A stretch of 64,000 nucleotides of DNA from Sphingobium sp. (GCA_003248935.1 QFQF01000001.1:186001-250000), one strand, 5' to 3'. Positions 8,430-17,786 are shown, counted from the stretch's first letter. Program-made: numbers and translations. Notes: generated from the sequence alone by a model not told the origin.

Positions 8430-10004
8430 ATGCCCACCCTTCGCCCGTCCCTTTACTGGCTGAGCGGAAGCGCAGCCGCGCTACCGATCGCCGCAGGCCT
8501 CGCTTTGGCAATAACCGCCGGCGCTGACCATTGGGGGAAATACATAGCCGCCCTCGCCCTCCTCGTCGGCGCGTCCCTCCTCCGGGCCGCGCTGCAATGG
8601 CGCGCGACCGTCAGCGGCCATCGCGCCGCTCTTCGCGCCAAGGCGCCGTGGCGCAACCGCGCGATACAGGTCCTGATCGATCTTGCGCCCGGCGCCCGCA
8701 TCACATTGGGGGATGACATCGCCACGGCGACCGACCGGGTCGAGGACCTGGACGACTATCACGCCCGCTTCCTGCCGCTCCGCATGGCGGCCGGGCTGGC
8801 ACCTCTGCTGATCGCCGCCGCCGTTGCGTGCGCGAGCTGGGTGTCCGGGATCATCCTGCTGGCGACGCTGGTGCCTTTCGCGTTCGGCATGATCCTCGCG
8901 GGGACGGCCGCCTCCCGCGCCGCGTCGGCGCAGATGGAGGCGCTCGGGCGGCTGAGCGGCCTCTTCATCGACCGTATCCGCAATCTGCCGCTGATCGCCA
9001 GCTATCATGGCCAGGATCGGATCGGGCGGCATCTTGGCGATGCGACGCGCGAAGTGGCGGAGCGCACCATGGCGGTGCTGAAGGTCGCCTTCCTCTCCAG
9101 CGCGGTCCTCGAATTCTTCGCCGCTCTCTCGGTCGCGCTGGTCGCGGTCTACTGCGGCTTCAGCCTGCTCGGACTGCTGCCATTTCCGGCGCCCGAGGCA
9201 CTCACCCTGGACGAAGCGCTGTTCGTCCTTGTGCTCGCTCCGGAATTCTATTTGCCGATGCGCCGACTTGCCGCCGCCTATCACGACAAGCAGAAGGGAG
9301 AGGCCGCGCTGGAGCGACTGGAAAGCTTCGCCAGCCCGGTTGAGGCGGCGGATGGCCCGCCCGAAATCGTACTGCACGCCCCTCCCGCCCTGTCCCTTGG
9401 CCAGATCGTCATCGACCATGGCGATACGCGGGTCGGCCCGTTCGATCTGGATATCCGGCCCGGGGTCATGACCGCGATCATGGGTCCGACCGGATCGGGC
9501 AAGTCGAGCATTCTGCATGCCCTGCTCGGTCTCGCCCCCCTCGCCGACGGCCGTATCCTGCTGGACGGAGAGCCGATGCCGGCAACCGGATTGCGCGGCG
9601 CCGTCTCATGGGCGGGACAGACAACGGCGCTGCTGCCGGGATCGATCCGTGACAATATCCGCCTCGCCCGCCCCGGCGCCACCGACCGGGATGTGGAGGC
9701 GGCTGCGCAGGACGCAGGCCTCTCCGGCCTGCTCGCATCCCGCGCGGAGGGGCTGGACCTGCTGCTCGATCCGCGCGGCTCCGGCCTTTCCGGCGGCGAG
9801 CGACGGCGCATTGCCCTCGCCCGCGCTTTCCTGCGCGATGCCCCCCTCTGGCTGCTTGATGAACCCACCGCCGATCTCGATGCGGCAAGCGCCGCGACGA
9901 TGATGGAGAATATCATCAACGCGAGCCATGGCCGGACAGTCCTCATCGTCACGCACGACCCGCTGGTGACGCAAGCAGCCGCATGCAGGATCACACTGTC
10001 ATGA
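8430..10004 (+). CDS. cydD: Thiol reductant ABC exporter subunit CydD
   Basis: 524 residues: N-terminal ABC transporter transmembrane domain (about six hydrophobic segments, residues ~10-300) and C-terminal ATPase. Walker A is GPTGSGKSS at ~352-360, the signature is LSGGE at ~452, and Walker B/D-loop is LWLLDEPTADLDAAS. CydDC exports glutathione/cysteine to the periplasm and is needed to assemble cytochrome bd. The position, divergent from cydABX, supports CydD over other ABC exporters. It ends in an ATGA overlap with cydC. Confidence 0.94.
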   Translation: MPTLRPSLYWLSGSAAALPIAAGLALAITAGADHWGKYIAALALLVGASLLRAALQWRATVSGHRAALRAKAPWRNRAIQVLIDLAPGARITLGDDIATATDRVEDLDDYHARFLPLRMAAGLAPLLIAAAVACASWVSGIILLATLVPFAFGMILAGTAASRAASAQMEALGRLSGLFIDRIRNLPLIASYHGQDRIGRHLGDATREVAERTMAVLKVAFLSSAVLEFFAALSVALVAVYCGFSLLGLLPFPAPEALTLDEALFVLVLAPEFYLPMRRLAAAYHDKQKGEAALERLESFASPVEAADGPPEIVLHAPPALSLGQIVIDHGDTRVGPFDLDIRPGVMTAIMGPTGSGKSSILHALLGLAPLADGRILLDGEPMPATGLRGAVSWAGQTTALLPGSIRDNIRLARPGATDRDVEAAAQDAGLSGLLASRAEGLDLLLDPRGSGLSGGERRRIALARAFLRDAPLWLLDEPTADLDAASAATMMENIINASHGRTVLIVTHDPLVTQAAACRITLS

Positions 10005-11599
10005 CGCCGCCGGACCTCTCCGCCCTGTTGAACCGGAGCATGGCCGATGAACGCCGCCGCCTGCGCTTCGCCGGTCTGTGCGCCATCGCCGCGACGGCCG
10101 CCGCCATTCTCCTGCTCGGCCTGTCGGGCTGGTTCATCGCCGGCGCAGCGCTCGCCGGGCTGGCTGGCGTCGCCGCGGCCCAGGCGTTCAATTATCTGCT
10201 GCCGAGCGCCGCGATACGCCTGCTGGCGATAATCCGTACCATGAGCCGCTATGGCGAACGCTATCATGGCCATCATGCCGCGCTGACGGCATTGGCGGGA
10301 CTTCGCAGCCAGCTGTTCGACCGCATGGCGGCACATCCCGCGCCCATGCTCCGCATCAGTGCGGGCGATATCGCCACGACGTTGATGCAGGATGTCGATG
10401 CGCTGGAAAATGCGATCATCCGCAAACCGGGCATCGTCGGCGCCTGGTCTGCCGCGGCAATCGGCCTTCTGCTCTGCGGCGCGGCGGGGTGGCCGGCCGT
10501 CATGGCGCTCGCCGTCCTGCTTGGCCTGATGCTCATCCTTATGCGCCGCCTCTCCGCCCGCTGGCTTGCCACCCCGGCGCGCGTGCAGGCCGACACCCTT
10601 GCCGCGATGAAGCAGGACCATGTCGAATATGCCGCCGCATCGGCAGACATCGCCGCTTACGCCCTCTCGTCGCAGGTGCATGCAGCGCTGGAGATGCGGG
10701 CGAGGGCACTCGACGACGCACGCCTGATCCACCTGAGGCGGGAAGCTGCCATCGCTGCCATTCCCGTCGTGATCGGCGGTATGGCGATGGCGCTGGTCAT
10801 CGCATTGTCGCAGGCAGACATCCCCCTGACCCTGCTCGCCACGCTTGCCGCCGCCGGTGCGGTGGAAGGGGTGTCAGGCCTCGCCCTGTCCTATCCGCGT
10901 GACATGGCGACACAGGCGGCTGGACACAGGATCACGGCCCTGCTCGCCGCCGATGAAGAGCCCGCGCCGCCCACGGCCGTTCGCCCGGCAGGACACGAGA
11001 TCACTTTTGCATATGGAAGCCAGCGAACAGCCGTTCGCAGCGGCGAATGTCTCGCCCTCGTCGGACGATCGGGATCCGGCAAGACCAGCCTGATCGAGTG
11101 CCTGGCGGGCCTGAGGGTCTCCGCCTGCCCGGTCGACCTTTCCATTGACGGCCTGCCTGTCGGATCCATCCCGCCCGACGAGCGCAGCGCTCTCTTTGCC
11201 CTCGCGGCACAGGACGCGCCGATGATCGCGGGAACGGTGCGGGACAACCTGCTGCTCGCGCGCCCGGGACTGACCGACGCCGATCTGTGGGACGCGCTCG
11301 ACACCGCATGCCTGGCGGAAGAGATACGCGTCATGCCCGACGGCATGGAAAGCTGGATCGGCGATGCCGGTGCCCGCCTGTCGGGCGGACAGCGCAAGCG
11401 CCTCGCCCTCACCCGCGCCCTGCTCGCGCGCCGCCCCTGGCTGCTGCTCGACGAGCCGAGCGAAGGGCTGGACGCGTCAACGGAAGATCGGCTGTGCCGG
11501 GCACTCGCCAGTTGGCTCGACCGGACCAATACAGGCCTGATCCTCACGTCCCATCGCCAAAGGGCGCTAGACCTGACAGAAAAAAGATTTGATCTGTGA
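10001..11599 (+). CDS. cydC: Thiol reductant ABC exporter subunit CydC
   Basis: 532 residues from the ATG at 10001, which overlaps the cydD stop (ATGA) and is preferred over an ATG six codons upstream. An N-terminal membrane domain (residues ~20-310) is followed by an ATPase with Walker A GRSGSGKTS at ~354-362, signature LSGGQ, and Walker B LLLDEPSEGLD. It pairs with CydD as a heterodimeric exporter. The ATPase is slightly shorter than usual around the A-loop, but every catalytic motif is present. Confidence 0.93.
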   Translation: MTPPDLSALLNRSMADERRRLRFAGLCAIAATAAAILLLGLSGWFIAGAALAGLAGVAAAQAFNYLLPSAAIRLLAIIRTMSRYGERYHGHHAALTALAGLRSQLFDRMAAHPAPMLRISAGDIATTLMQDVDALENAIIRKPGIVGAWSAAAIGLLLCGAAGWPAVMALAVLLGLMLILMRRLSARWLATPARVQADTLAAMKQDHVEYAAASADIAAYALSSQVHAALEMRARALDDARLIHLRREAAIAAIPVVIGGMAMALVIALSQADIPLTLLATLAAAGAVEGVSGLALSYPRDMATQAAGHRITALLAADEEPAPPTAVRPAGHEITFAYGSQRTAVRSGECLALVGRSGSGKTSLIECLAGLRVSACPVDLSIDGLPVGSIPPDERSALFALAAQDAPMIAGTVRDNLLLARPGLTDADLWDALDTACLAEEIRVMPDGMESWIGDAGARLSGGQRKRLALTRALLARRPWLLLDEPSEGLDASTEDRLCRALASWLDRTNTGLILTSHRQRALDLTEKRFDL

Positions 11600-11654
11600 G
11601 AGTTTACGATCCGGTGTAAACCGCTCGTCGCCCTGATCACCAGCCGTTCGATTA

Positions 11655-11731
11655 TGGTAGCGGAGGAGGGACTTGAACCCCCGACACGCGGATTATGATT
11701 CCGCTGCTCTAACCAGCTGAGCTACTCCGCC
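11655..11731 (-). tRNA. tRNA-Met (CAU), elongator
   Basis: 77 nt, with the CCA end encoded. Acceptor arm GGCGGAG pairs with CTCCGCT (G-U at the first pair), the D arm is GTAGCTCAGCTGGTTAGAGC, and the anticodon stem GCGGA/TCCGC encloses loop ATCATAA, giving anticodon CAU. The T arm is GGGGG TTCAAGT CCCTC. The GUAGCUCAG...GGUUAGAGC D arm matches elongator tRNA-Met; an initiator would have three GC pairs below the anticodon loop. tRNA-Ile2 (also CAU) is less likely, but cannot be fully excluded by eye. Confidence 0.93.
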
Positions 11732-11940
11732 CCACGGTATCGCCGATGGTGGAAACCGCCCGGCGCGCAAGGTGTCCGCCCTTTCGGGCGAAGCGATGAG
11801 CGGGGCCTATAGGGTGGGATTTCACGGGGGTCAACCGGGCGTTTCATCCCGATCGCGGCGGAGAGTCTTGCATGCCGTGGAAAAGCAGGCCAATGCGCCG
11901 GGAACCAAGACAAACGTGACGAATAACAGGGGTGCTGCGA

Positions 11941-13170
11941 ATGAGCCATTACGATGTCCTGATCGTCGGTGCGGGCCATGCGGGCGCGCAGGCGGCATTG
12001 GTCCTGCGTCAGCTGGGCTTCGACGGCACCGTCGGCGTGGTCGGTGACGAACCGGAACTGCCCTATGAACGCCCCCCGCTGTCGAAGGAATATCTGTCGG
12101 GCGACAAGACGTTCGAGCGCATCCTCATCCGCCCCGCCACCTTCTGGACCGAACGGAATGTCGACATGTTGCTCTCCAGGCGGGTGAAGAGCGTCGACCC
12201 GCAGGAGAAGGCGGTCACCCTCGCCGACGGATCGGAGATCGATTACGGCAAGCTCATCTGGGCCGCAGGCGGCACTCCCCGCCTCCTCTCCTGCGCCGGA
12301 GCGGACGCCCGCAATGTCCACGCCGTCCGCCGCAGGGACGATGTAGACGCGATCATGGGAAGCCTGCCGGACATCGAGCATGTCACCGTCATCGGCGGCG
12401 GCTATATCGGCCTTGAGGCGGCGGCCGTCTTCACGAAGCTGGGGAAGAAGGTCACGCTGCTAGAGGCGCTCGACCGGGTGCTGGCACGCGTCGCCGGAGA
12501 GGAACTCTCGCGGTTCTACGAGGCGGAACACCGGGCCCATGGCGTCGACCTGCGCCTGGGCACCATGGTCGACCATATCGAGGCGAGCGACGGCAAGGCG
12601 ACCGGGGTCATCCTGGCGGACGGCGAACGCATTGCGACCGACATGGTGATCGTGGGCATCGGCATCGTGCCGGAAACCGGCCCGCTGATCGCCGCTGGCG
12701 CTGCGGGTGGCAATGGCGTCGACGTCGACACCTTCTGCCGGACCAGCCTGCCCGACGTCTATGCGGTGGGTGACTGCGCGGCCCATGCCAACGGTTTCGC
12801 GCGCGGCGCACAGATTCGCCTCGAATCGGTCCAGAATGCCAACGATCAGGCGAAGGTCGCCGTCCAGCACATCATGGGCGAGGAAAAAGCCTATGACGCC
12901 GTGCCGTGGTTCTGGTCGAACCAGTATGACCTCAAGCTCCAGACGGTTGGCCTCTCGATCGGGTACGACCAGACGATCACGCGTGGCGACCCGGCGACGC
13001 GGAGCTTCTCCGTCCTGTACCTGCGCGGCGGGAAGCTGATCGCGCTCGACTGCGTCAACATGGTGAAGGACTATGTGCAGGGCCGCGCGCACGTCGTATC
13101 CGGCGCCCTGCTGGATCAGGCGCAGCTCGCCGACGCCTCGCGGCCGCTGAAGGAAGTCGATCTCGCCTGA
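11941..13170 (+). CDS. FAD-dependent ferredoxin/rubredoxin reductase-like oxidoreductase
   Basis: 409 residues from ATG 11941, which has AGGGG 8 bases upstream; a GTG three codons earlier lies inside that ribosome site. Two Rossmann motifs are visible: VLIVGAGHAGAQAA near residue 6 (FAD) and VTVIGGGYIGLEAA near residue 148 (NAD(P)H). PYERPPLSKEYLSG and DVYAVGDCAAH are hallmarks of the class that reduces ferredoxins for P450s and Rieske oxygenases. No ferredoxin or oxygenase gene is adjacent, so the partner is unknown. It converges on the RNA-ligase-like gene across a repeat pair. Confidence 0.88.
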   Translation: MSHYDVLIVGAGHAGAQAALVLRQLGFDGTVGVVGDEPELPYERPPLSKEYLSGDKTFERILIRPATFWTERNVDMLLSRRVKSVDPQEKAVTLADGSEIDYGKLIWAAGGTPRLLSCAGADARNVHAVRRRDDVDAIMGSLPDIEHVTVIGGGYIGLEAAAVFTKLGKKVTLLEALDRVLARVAGEELSRFYEAEHRAHGVDLRLGTMVDHIEASDGKATGVILADGERIATDMVIVGIGIVPETGPLIAAGAAGGNGVDVDTFCRTSLPDVYAVGDCAAHANGFARGAQIRLESVQNANDQAKVAVQHIMGEEKAYDAVPWFWSNQYDLKLQTVGLSIGYDQTITRGDPATRSFSVLYLRGGKLIALDCVNMVKDYVQGRAHVVSGALLDQAQLADASRPLKEVDLA

Positions 13171-13193
13171 GCTTGGGGTTCCCACCCATTGGA

Positions 13194-13237
13194 GCGTTTT
13201 CCAAGCAGGTTGAATGCCCTGCTGGCTCGGAAAACGC
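13194..13237. repeat. Palindromic element 1 (hairpin)
   Basis: Arms GCGTTTTCC (13194-13202) and GGAAAACGC (13229-13237) are perfect complements, with an inner CAGG/CCTG pair. It lies between converging genes, 16 bp before a second palindrome. It could act as a bidirectional terminator or be a dispersed REP-like unit. Confidence 0.7.
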
Positions 13238-13252
13238 GGCCAAACAGTGAGA

Positions 13253-13294
13253 TAGAGCGGTCGATCTGATTCAATCAGATCGGCAACCGCTCTA
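13253..13294. repeat. Palindromic element 2 (REP-like hairpin)
   Basis: Outer arms TAGAGCGG (13253-13260) and CCGCTCTA (13287-13294); inner arms GATCTGATT and AATCAGATC around a two-base centre. The outer right arm contains the TAG stop of the minus-strand gene ending at 13292. Similar TAGAGCGG...CCGCTCTA palindromes are, from memory, dispersed in many alphaproteobacterial genomes; a genome search is needed to confirm copies here. Confidence 0.72.
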
Positions 13295-13804
13295 GCGGCG
13301 GAACCGCATTTCGCGAACCGCCTCCCAGGGGCCGTCGAGGTAGCGCCAGACGGCAATGCCCGCGATGGCCAGAGGCCGGGGTCTGAACGTGCGTGCAAGC
13401 GTGGCGTACAGAACGCTCGCTTCGCCGGGCTCGACCTTGTTCTGGATGGTGATGTGGAGGCGCGGCGGAACCGCATCCTGTGGCACCAGCAGCCCGTGGG
13501 AAGCCTCCGCCAGCTCTCCCCTGATCGCGGCGAGCCCGGCGCTTTCGACGCGATAGGCCACGCCCCGGCCCAGGCTGATGACGCCTGTCAGCCGCGCTGG
13601 CGGGCATGGCTCGGCGCAAATGCGCGACAGCCTTTCCAGCAACTCGGGCAGGACCGACGGCGGCAGATGGTGGAACAGCGTGATATGCGCCGGCACATGA
13701 TTCCGTTCCGGCGGAAAACACGCGCGCCTCTGCCCATCCGCCCACATGAAATCGGCTTTCCCCATGGTCGCGGTGACGATCAGCGGCGCGTGCGCATCCC
13801 CCAT
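13292..13804 (-). CDS. 2'-5' RNA ligase/HxTx phosphodiesterase family protein
   Basis: 170 residues from the ATG at 13804. The frame stays open up to 13897, but that would overlap the divergent gene at 13896, so the internal start is preferred. The two defining motifs are present: HITLFHHL and HITIQNKV (HxT hydrophobic motifs ~75 residues apart), the catalytic histidines of the 2H phosphoesterase superfamily. Members act on 2'-5' RNA or cyclic phosphodiester ends; the physiological substrate is unknown. The stop codon lies inside palindromic element 2. No strong ribosome site is visible. Confidence 0.8.
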   Translation of the reverse strand: MGDAHAPLIVTATMGKADFMWADGQRRACFPPERNHVPAHITLFHHLPPSVLPELLERLSRICAEPCPPARLTGVISLGRGVAYRVESAGLAAIRGELAEASHGLLVPQDAVPPRLHITIQNKVEPGEASVLYATLARTFRPRPLAIAGIAVWRYLDGPWEAVREMRFRR

Positions 13805-13895
13805 TTTCGTGTGCGTAGCGCATATTGTAGCGCCCCTCAAAGCGGCATAGGATATCCCGCTCCCGACGGAGGGGGCCTTGACGGAGGGGAAGGCC

Positions 13896-14315
13896 ATGAC
13901 AACGCCGCGCAGCTTCTATGTGGTCGCCATCCTGTTCCTGCTGTGGAGCCTGGCAGGAGACGCCGCCTATATCGCGCAGGTCACCGCAAATCCGGCAGAA
14001 CTCGCCGGGACCGATCCCTATACGGCAAGGATTTTCGCCCGGATGCCCGTCTGGGCATGGTCGGCCTATGCGATCGCCGTCTGGGGCGGCACGCTCGCAT
14101 CGATCCTGCTGCTCATGAAACGGCGCCTTGCCGTGCCGCTCTATGCGCTTTCGCTCGCGGCTGTGGTTGTCCAGTTCAGCTACAGCTTCCTGGGCACCGA
14201 TATGCTCGCCGTGAAGGGCCCCGGCGTTGCCGCCTTTCCGCTCGTCATCTTCGTGATTGCTGTCGTCGAACTGCTCTACGCACGCACCATGGCGCGCCGG
14301 GGCGACCTCAGATAG
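13896..14315 (+). CDS. Small four-helix integral membrane protein, unknown function
   Basis: 139 residues from ATG 13896, preceded by GGAGGGGA at 5 bases spacing. Four hydrophobic segments: ~7-24, ~52-70, ~79-100 and ~112-130. A charged, proline-containing loop (NPAELAGTDPYTARIF) lies between the first and second. I do not recognise the family with confidence; similar short proteins are often labelled hypothetical or, on weak grounds, sugar transporter. It is divergent from the 2H phosphoesterase gene and followed 6 bp later by the converging mltG stop. Confidence 0.78.
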   Translation: MTTPRSFYVVAILFLLWSLAGDAAYIAQVTANPAELAGTDPYTARIFARMPVWAWSAYAIAVWGGTLASILLLMKRRLAVPLYALSLAAVVVQFSYSFLGTDMLAVKGPGVAAFPLVIFVIAVVELLYARTMARRGDLR

Positions 14316-14321
14316 CTGCGA

Positions 14322-15290
14322 TCACAGCTCGCCGCGCTGGCGCCTGATCTCGAACCAGCGTTTCACATTGGCGTTGTGCTGCTCCAGCGTATCGGCGAAC
14401 ACATGCCCGCCCTTGCCGTCGGCGACGAAGTAGAGCGCATTCGTCTTCGCGGGCTGCAGCACCGCCAGGATGGACAGGCGGCCGGGATTGGCGATCGGCC
14501 CCTTGGGCAGGCCGGTCATCGCATAAGTATTGTAGTCGTTGACGGCCATGATCTCCGACCGGCGGATGCGCCGTCCCAGCGGCTTCCCCTTCGTGATCGG
14601 GTAGATGATCGTCGGGTCGGCCTGCAGCATCATCCCCTTGCGCAGGCGATTGGAATAGACGCCCGCCACGGTCGGACGTTCGGCGGCGACGCCCGTCTCC
14701 TTTTCGACGATGCTGGCGAGGATGATCGCCTCCTGCGGGGACTTCACCACCGTGTCCGGGCTCTTTTCCACCCAGAGCGCCGCCAGCGTCCGCGTCATCG
14801 CGTCCTGCATGCGCTTCAGGACGACGGCGCGAGCCTCCCCCTTCTCGAACGCATAGCTGTCGGGAAGGACACTGCCCTCCTCCGGCACGGGAACGGTCCC
14901 GGTAAGGTCCGTCTGCGCCATCAGCCGTTCATGGACCAGGATGGACGGCATCCCCTCCGGAATGGTGATGAGCCGGGCGACCACCTTGCCCCCCTGCAGG
15001 GTCGACAGGATATCAGCGCTGCTCGCGCCCTTGGGGATCCGATATTCGCCAGCCTTGATCGGCGCCGATCCGCCCAGCAATTTCGCGCGCAGGAGAAACA
15101 TGTCGGCGGAACCGACCAGTTCCGCCTTCTCCAGATCCCGCGCCGCGATCTTCAGGGTCGATCCGTCGGTCACGACGAAACTGACGTCGCGGCCGGATGG
15201 ACCGGTTCCGTACCAGCCCTGCGCGAACCATCCGCCAAGCGCCACCACGGCCAGTCCCAACAGCAGGATCAGGCAGCCGGTACGGCGCAT
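14322..15290 (-). CDS. mltG: Endolytic murein transglycosylase MltG (YceG family)
   Basis: 322 residues: one N-terminal transmembrane anchor (residues ~5-22) and a periplasmic YceG domain. Motifs include GEYRIPKG at 81-88, IPEG near 110, LASIVEKETG at 191-200 holding the catalytic Glu, and a C-terminal TYAMTGLPKGPIANPG block. MltG cleaves nascent glycan strands and sets their length. GAGGA precedes the start. It follows fabF by 11 bp on the same strand; a fab-mltG arrangement is common in alphaproteobacteria. Confidence 0.95.
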   Translation of the reverse strand: MRRTGCLILLLGLAVVALGGWFAQGWYGTGPSGRDVSFVVTDGSTLKIAARDLEKAELVGSADMFLLRAKLLGGSAPIKAGEYRIPKGASSADILSTLQGGKVVARLITIPEGMPSILVHERLMAQTDLTGTVPVPEEGSVLPDSYAFEKGEARAVVLKRMQDAMTRTLAALWVEKSPDTVVKSPQEAIILASIVEKETGVAAERPTVAGVYSNRLRKGMMLQADPTIIYPITKGKPLGRRIRRSEIMAVNDYNTYAMTGLPKGPIANPGRLSILAVLQPAKTNALYFVADGKGGHVFADTLEQHNANVKRWFEIRRQRGEL

Positions 15291-15301
15291 AGCAGTCCTC
15301 C

Positions 15302-16561
15302 TCAGATCGCCTTCATGACAAGGCTGGCGTTGGTGCCACCGAAACCGAACGAATTGTTCAGCACGGCCTTGACCTTGCGCTTCTTCGCCACATGCGGGAC
15401 GAGGTCGACACCGACGCAGTTGTCACTCGGATTATCGAGGTTCAGCGTCGGCGGTACGACCTGATCGCGCATGGCGAGGATGCAGAAGATGCTCTCGACC
15501 GCGCCCGCGCCGCCGAGCAGGTGCCCGATCGCCGACTTGGTCGAGCTCATCGACACGCCGTCCAGGGCGCTGCCGAACAGGCGACGCACGGCGCCCAGTT
15601 CCAGCTCGTCGCCGAGCGGCGTGGAGGTGCCATGGGCGTTGATATAATCGATGTCCTCGAGCGCTAGGCCCGACTTGCGCATCGCCATTTCCATCGAGCG
15701 GAACGCGCCCGACCCTTCCGGGTGCGGCGCGGTTACGTGATAGGCGTCACCCGACAGGCCATAGCCGATGACCTCGGCATAGATCTTGGCGCCGCGCGCC
15801 TTGGCCCGCTCATATTCCTCGAGCACGACGACGCCCGCGCCTTCGCCCATGACGAAACCGTCGCGGTCCTTGTCATAGGGACGGCTGCCGCGCCACGGCT
15901 CATCGCGGAAACCGGTGGACAGGGCGCGCGCCTGGCCGAAGCCCGCGATGCCGATCGGGCAGATGGCGCTTTCCGCGCCGCCCGCCAGCATCACGTCGGC
16001 ATCGTCCATCGCGATCATCCGCGCGGCGTCGCCGATCGAGTGCGCGCCGGTCGAGCAGGCCGTGACGACCGCGTGGTTCGGACCCATCAGGCCGTATTTG
16101 ATCGAGACCTGACCAGAGATAAGGTTGATCAGGCGGCCATGAACGAAGTGCGGGCTGACGCGCTTGGGCCCCTTGTGCTCCAGCACCAGCGATTCGCTTT
16201 CGATGCCCGGCAGGCCGCCGATCCCCGACCCGATCGAGCAACCGGCGCGGAAGCGCTCCGCCTCGCTCATCTCGGTAAGACCGGCATCCTCGAGTGCCTG
16301 ACCGGCGGCATCGATGCCGAAGACGATGAATGGATCGACCTGCCGCTGAATCTTGTGGTCGACCCGCTTGCCAGGGTCGAAACCATATTCGTGATCCGCG
16401 GGCTTCACTTCACAGGCGTAATTGCTGTGAAAATCGGTCGCATCGAAACGGGTAATGGTCCCGGCGCCCGACTTGCTCTCGATGATGTTCTTCCAGGCGG
16501 TTTCGACATCCGCACCCAGCGGTGTCACCATGCCAAGGCCTGTTACGACCACACGACGCAT
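15302..16561 (-). CDS. fabF: Beta-ketoacyl-ACP synthase II (FabF)
   Basis: 419 residues. Catalytic triad Cys169 (TACSTGAHS), His310 (NAHGTSTPLGD) and His347 (SAIGHLLG) is intact. It condenses malonyl-ACP with acyl-ACP in type II fatty acid elongation. A GGAG site precedes the ATG. It lies 130 bp downstream of acpP, with a hairpin in the gap, and 11 bp upstream of mltG. Confidence 0.97.
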   Translation of the reverse strand: MRRVVVTGLGMVTPLGADVETAWKNIIESKSGAGTITRFDATDFHSNYACEVKPADHEYGFDPGKRVDHKIQRQVDPFIVFGIDAAGQALEDAGLTEMSEAERFRAGCSIGSGIGGLPGIESESLVLEHKGPKRVSPHFVHGRLINLISGQVSIKYGLMGPNHAVVTACSTGAHSIGDAARMIAMDDADVMLAGGAESAICPIGIAGFGQARALSTGFRDEPWRGSRPYDKDRDGFVMGEGAGVVVLEEYERAKARGAKIYAEVIGYGLSGDAYHVTAPHPEGSGAFRSMEMAMRKSGLALEDIDYINAHGTSTPLGDELELGAVRRLFGSALDGVSMSSTKSAIGHLLGGAGAVESIFCILAMRDQVVPPTLNLDNPSDNCVGVDLVPHVAKKRKVKAVLNNSFGFGGTNASLVMKAI

Positions 16562-16654
16562 AATCCAGCTCCGTCAAACATATTCTCAAAGAGAAGCGGC
16601 CCCCCTACCACCGGATTGCCCGGGGTTGGAGAGCCGTTTGCCTCTGTTCCGACA

Positions 16655-16682
16655 CTTCCGCCCGGCTCAGTCGGGCTGGAAG
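16655..16682 (-). terminator. Hairpin in the acpP-fabF gap
   Basis: Arms CTTCCGCCCG (16655-16664) and CGGGCTGGAAG (16672-16682) pair with one bulged base and a 7-nt loop. No U-run follows on the minus strand, so this is more likely a partial terminator or mRNA-stabilising end for the abundant acpP transcript than a strong terminator. Confidence 0.45.
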
Positions 16683-16691
16683 CGAGCCTTT

Positions 16692-16925
16692 TCAGGCCTT
16701 GGAATCGATATAGTCGATGGCGTCCTTGACGGTCGCGATCTTCTCGGCCGCATCGTCAGGAATCTCGACACCGAACTCTTCTTCGAACGCCATCACCAGC
16801 TCGACGATGTCGAGGCTGTCCGCGCCCAGATCGTCGATGAAGCTCGCGTCCTCGGTGACCTTGTCGGCCTCGACGCCCAGATGCTCGACGACGATTTTCT
16901 TAACGCGATCCGCGGTCTCACTCAT
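16692..16925 (-). CDS. acpP: Acyl carrier protein (AcpP)
   Basis: 77 residues, highly acidic, four-helix ACP fold. The phosphopantetheine site is Ser37 in DLGADSLDIVELVMAFEEEF-like context. It carries acyl intermediates for FabD, FabG and FabF, whose genes surround it. The 120-bp gap upstream suggests it also has its own promoter, as usual for this abundant protein. Confidence 0.98.
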   Translation of the reverse strand: MSETADRVKKIVVEHLGVEADKVTEDASFIDDLGADSLDIVELVMAFEEEFGVEIPDDAAEKIATVKDAIDYIDSKA

Positions 16926-17045
16926 GAGTGGTCCTTCTTGGTAGGTATATGGACTATGAATATCTGTTCAGCGACCTGCCCTAGAGCGAAGCCGCAAATG
17001 AGGCAAGAGGCAAGGCGACCATAGGTACCAGCCTCCCGTTCTGCG

Positions 17046-17786
17046 TCAGATCATGGCCATTCCGCCGTTCACATGCAATGTCTGACCGGTGACATAGCCC
17101 GCCTCGCGGCTGGCGAGATAGACGACGGCGGCGCCGATATCCTCTCCCTCGCCCATCTTGCCCGCCGGGATACGGGCATCGATCGCCTGCTTCTGCGCAT
17201 CGTTCAGCGCTTCGGTCATCGCCGAGCGGATGAAGCCGGGTGCGACGCAGTTGACGGTGACGTTACGGCTGGCGAGTTCCGCCGCAAGCGCCTTCGACAT
17301 GCCGATGATTCCGGCCTTCGAGGCGGCGTAGTTGGCCTGGCCCGGGTTGCCGGTGACGCCGACGACCGAGGTGATCGACACGATCCGTCCGAACCGCGCC
17401 TTCATCATCGGCTTGGCGGCCGCGCGGGCAAGCCGGAAGGCGGCTTCCAGATTGACCGAGATGACGTCAGTCCATTCCTCGTCCTTCATCCGCAGGATGA
17501 GGTTGTCGCGGGTAATGCCCGCATTGTTGACGAGGATGTCGAGCTTGCCGCCCAGCGCCTCGACGGCCTGCGGCACCAGCGCATCGACAGCTGCGCCGTC
17601 GGACAGGTTGCAGGGCAGCGTGACGTGGTCGCCATCGAACTGGGCCGCAAAATCCTTGAGCTTGCCCTCATTGCTGCCCGAGAAGGCAACGCGTGCGCCC
17701 TGCGCGACCAGCGCCTTCGCGATCGCCGAGCCGATCCCGCCGGAAGCGCCGGTGACCAGCGCGGTCATGCCTGTAAGGTCGAACAT
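17046..17786 (-). CDS. fabG: 3-oxoacyl-ACP reductase (FabG)
   Basis: 246 residues from ATG 17786, chosen because AAAGG lies 7 bases upstream; the longer frame starts at a TTG inside that region. SDR motifs: TGASGGIG at 12-19, NNAG at 87-90, Ser138/Ser140, Tyr153 and Lys157 (YAASK), C-terminal GGM. It reduces beta-ketoacyl-ACP with NADPH. It is 26 bp downstream of fabD. Confidence 0.96.
   Translation of the reverse strand: MFDLTGMTALVTGASGGIGSAIAKALVAQGARVAFSGSNEGKLKDFAAQFDGDHVTLPCNLSDGAAVDALVPQAVEALGGKLDILVNNAGITRDNLILRMKDEEWTDVISVNLEAAFRLARAAAKPMMKARFGRIVSITSVVGVTGNPGQANYAASKAGIIGMSKALAAELASRNVTVNCVAPGFIRSAMTEALNDAQKQAIDARIPAGKMGEGEDIGAAVVYLASREAGYVTGQTLHVNGGMAMI

Noticed and set aside
13275..13823. 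Alternative minus-strand frame beside the 2'-5' RNA ligase-like gene
   Set aside because: It lacks the two HxT motifs present in the adopted frame and is Arg-rich.
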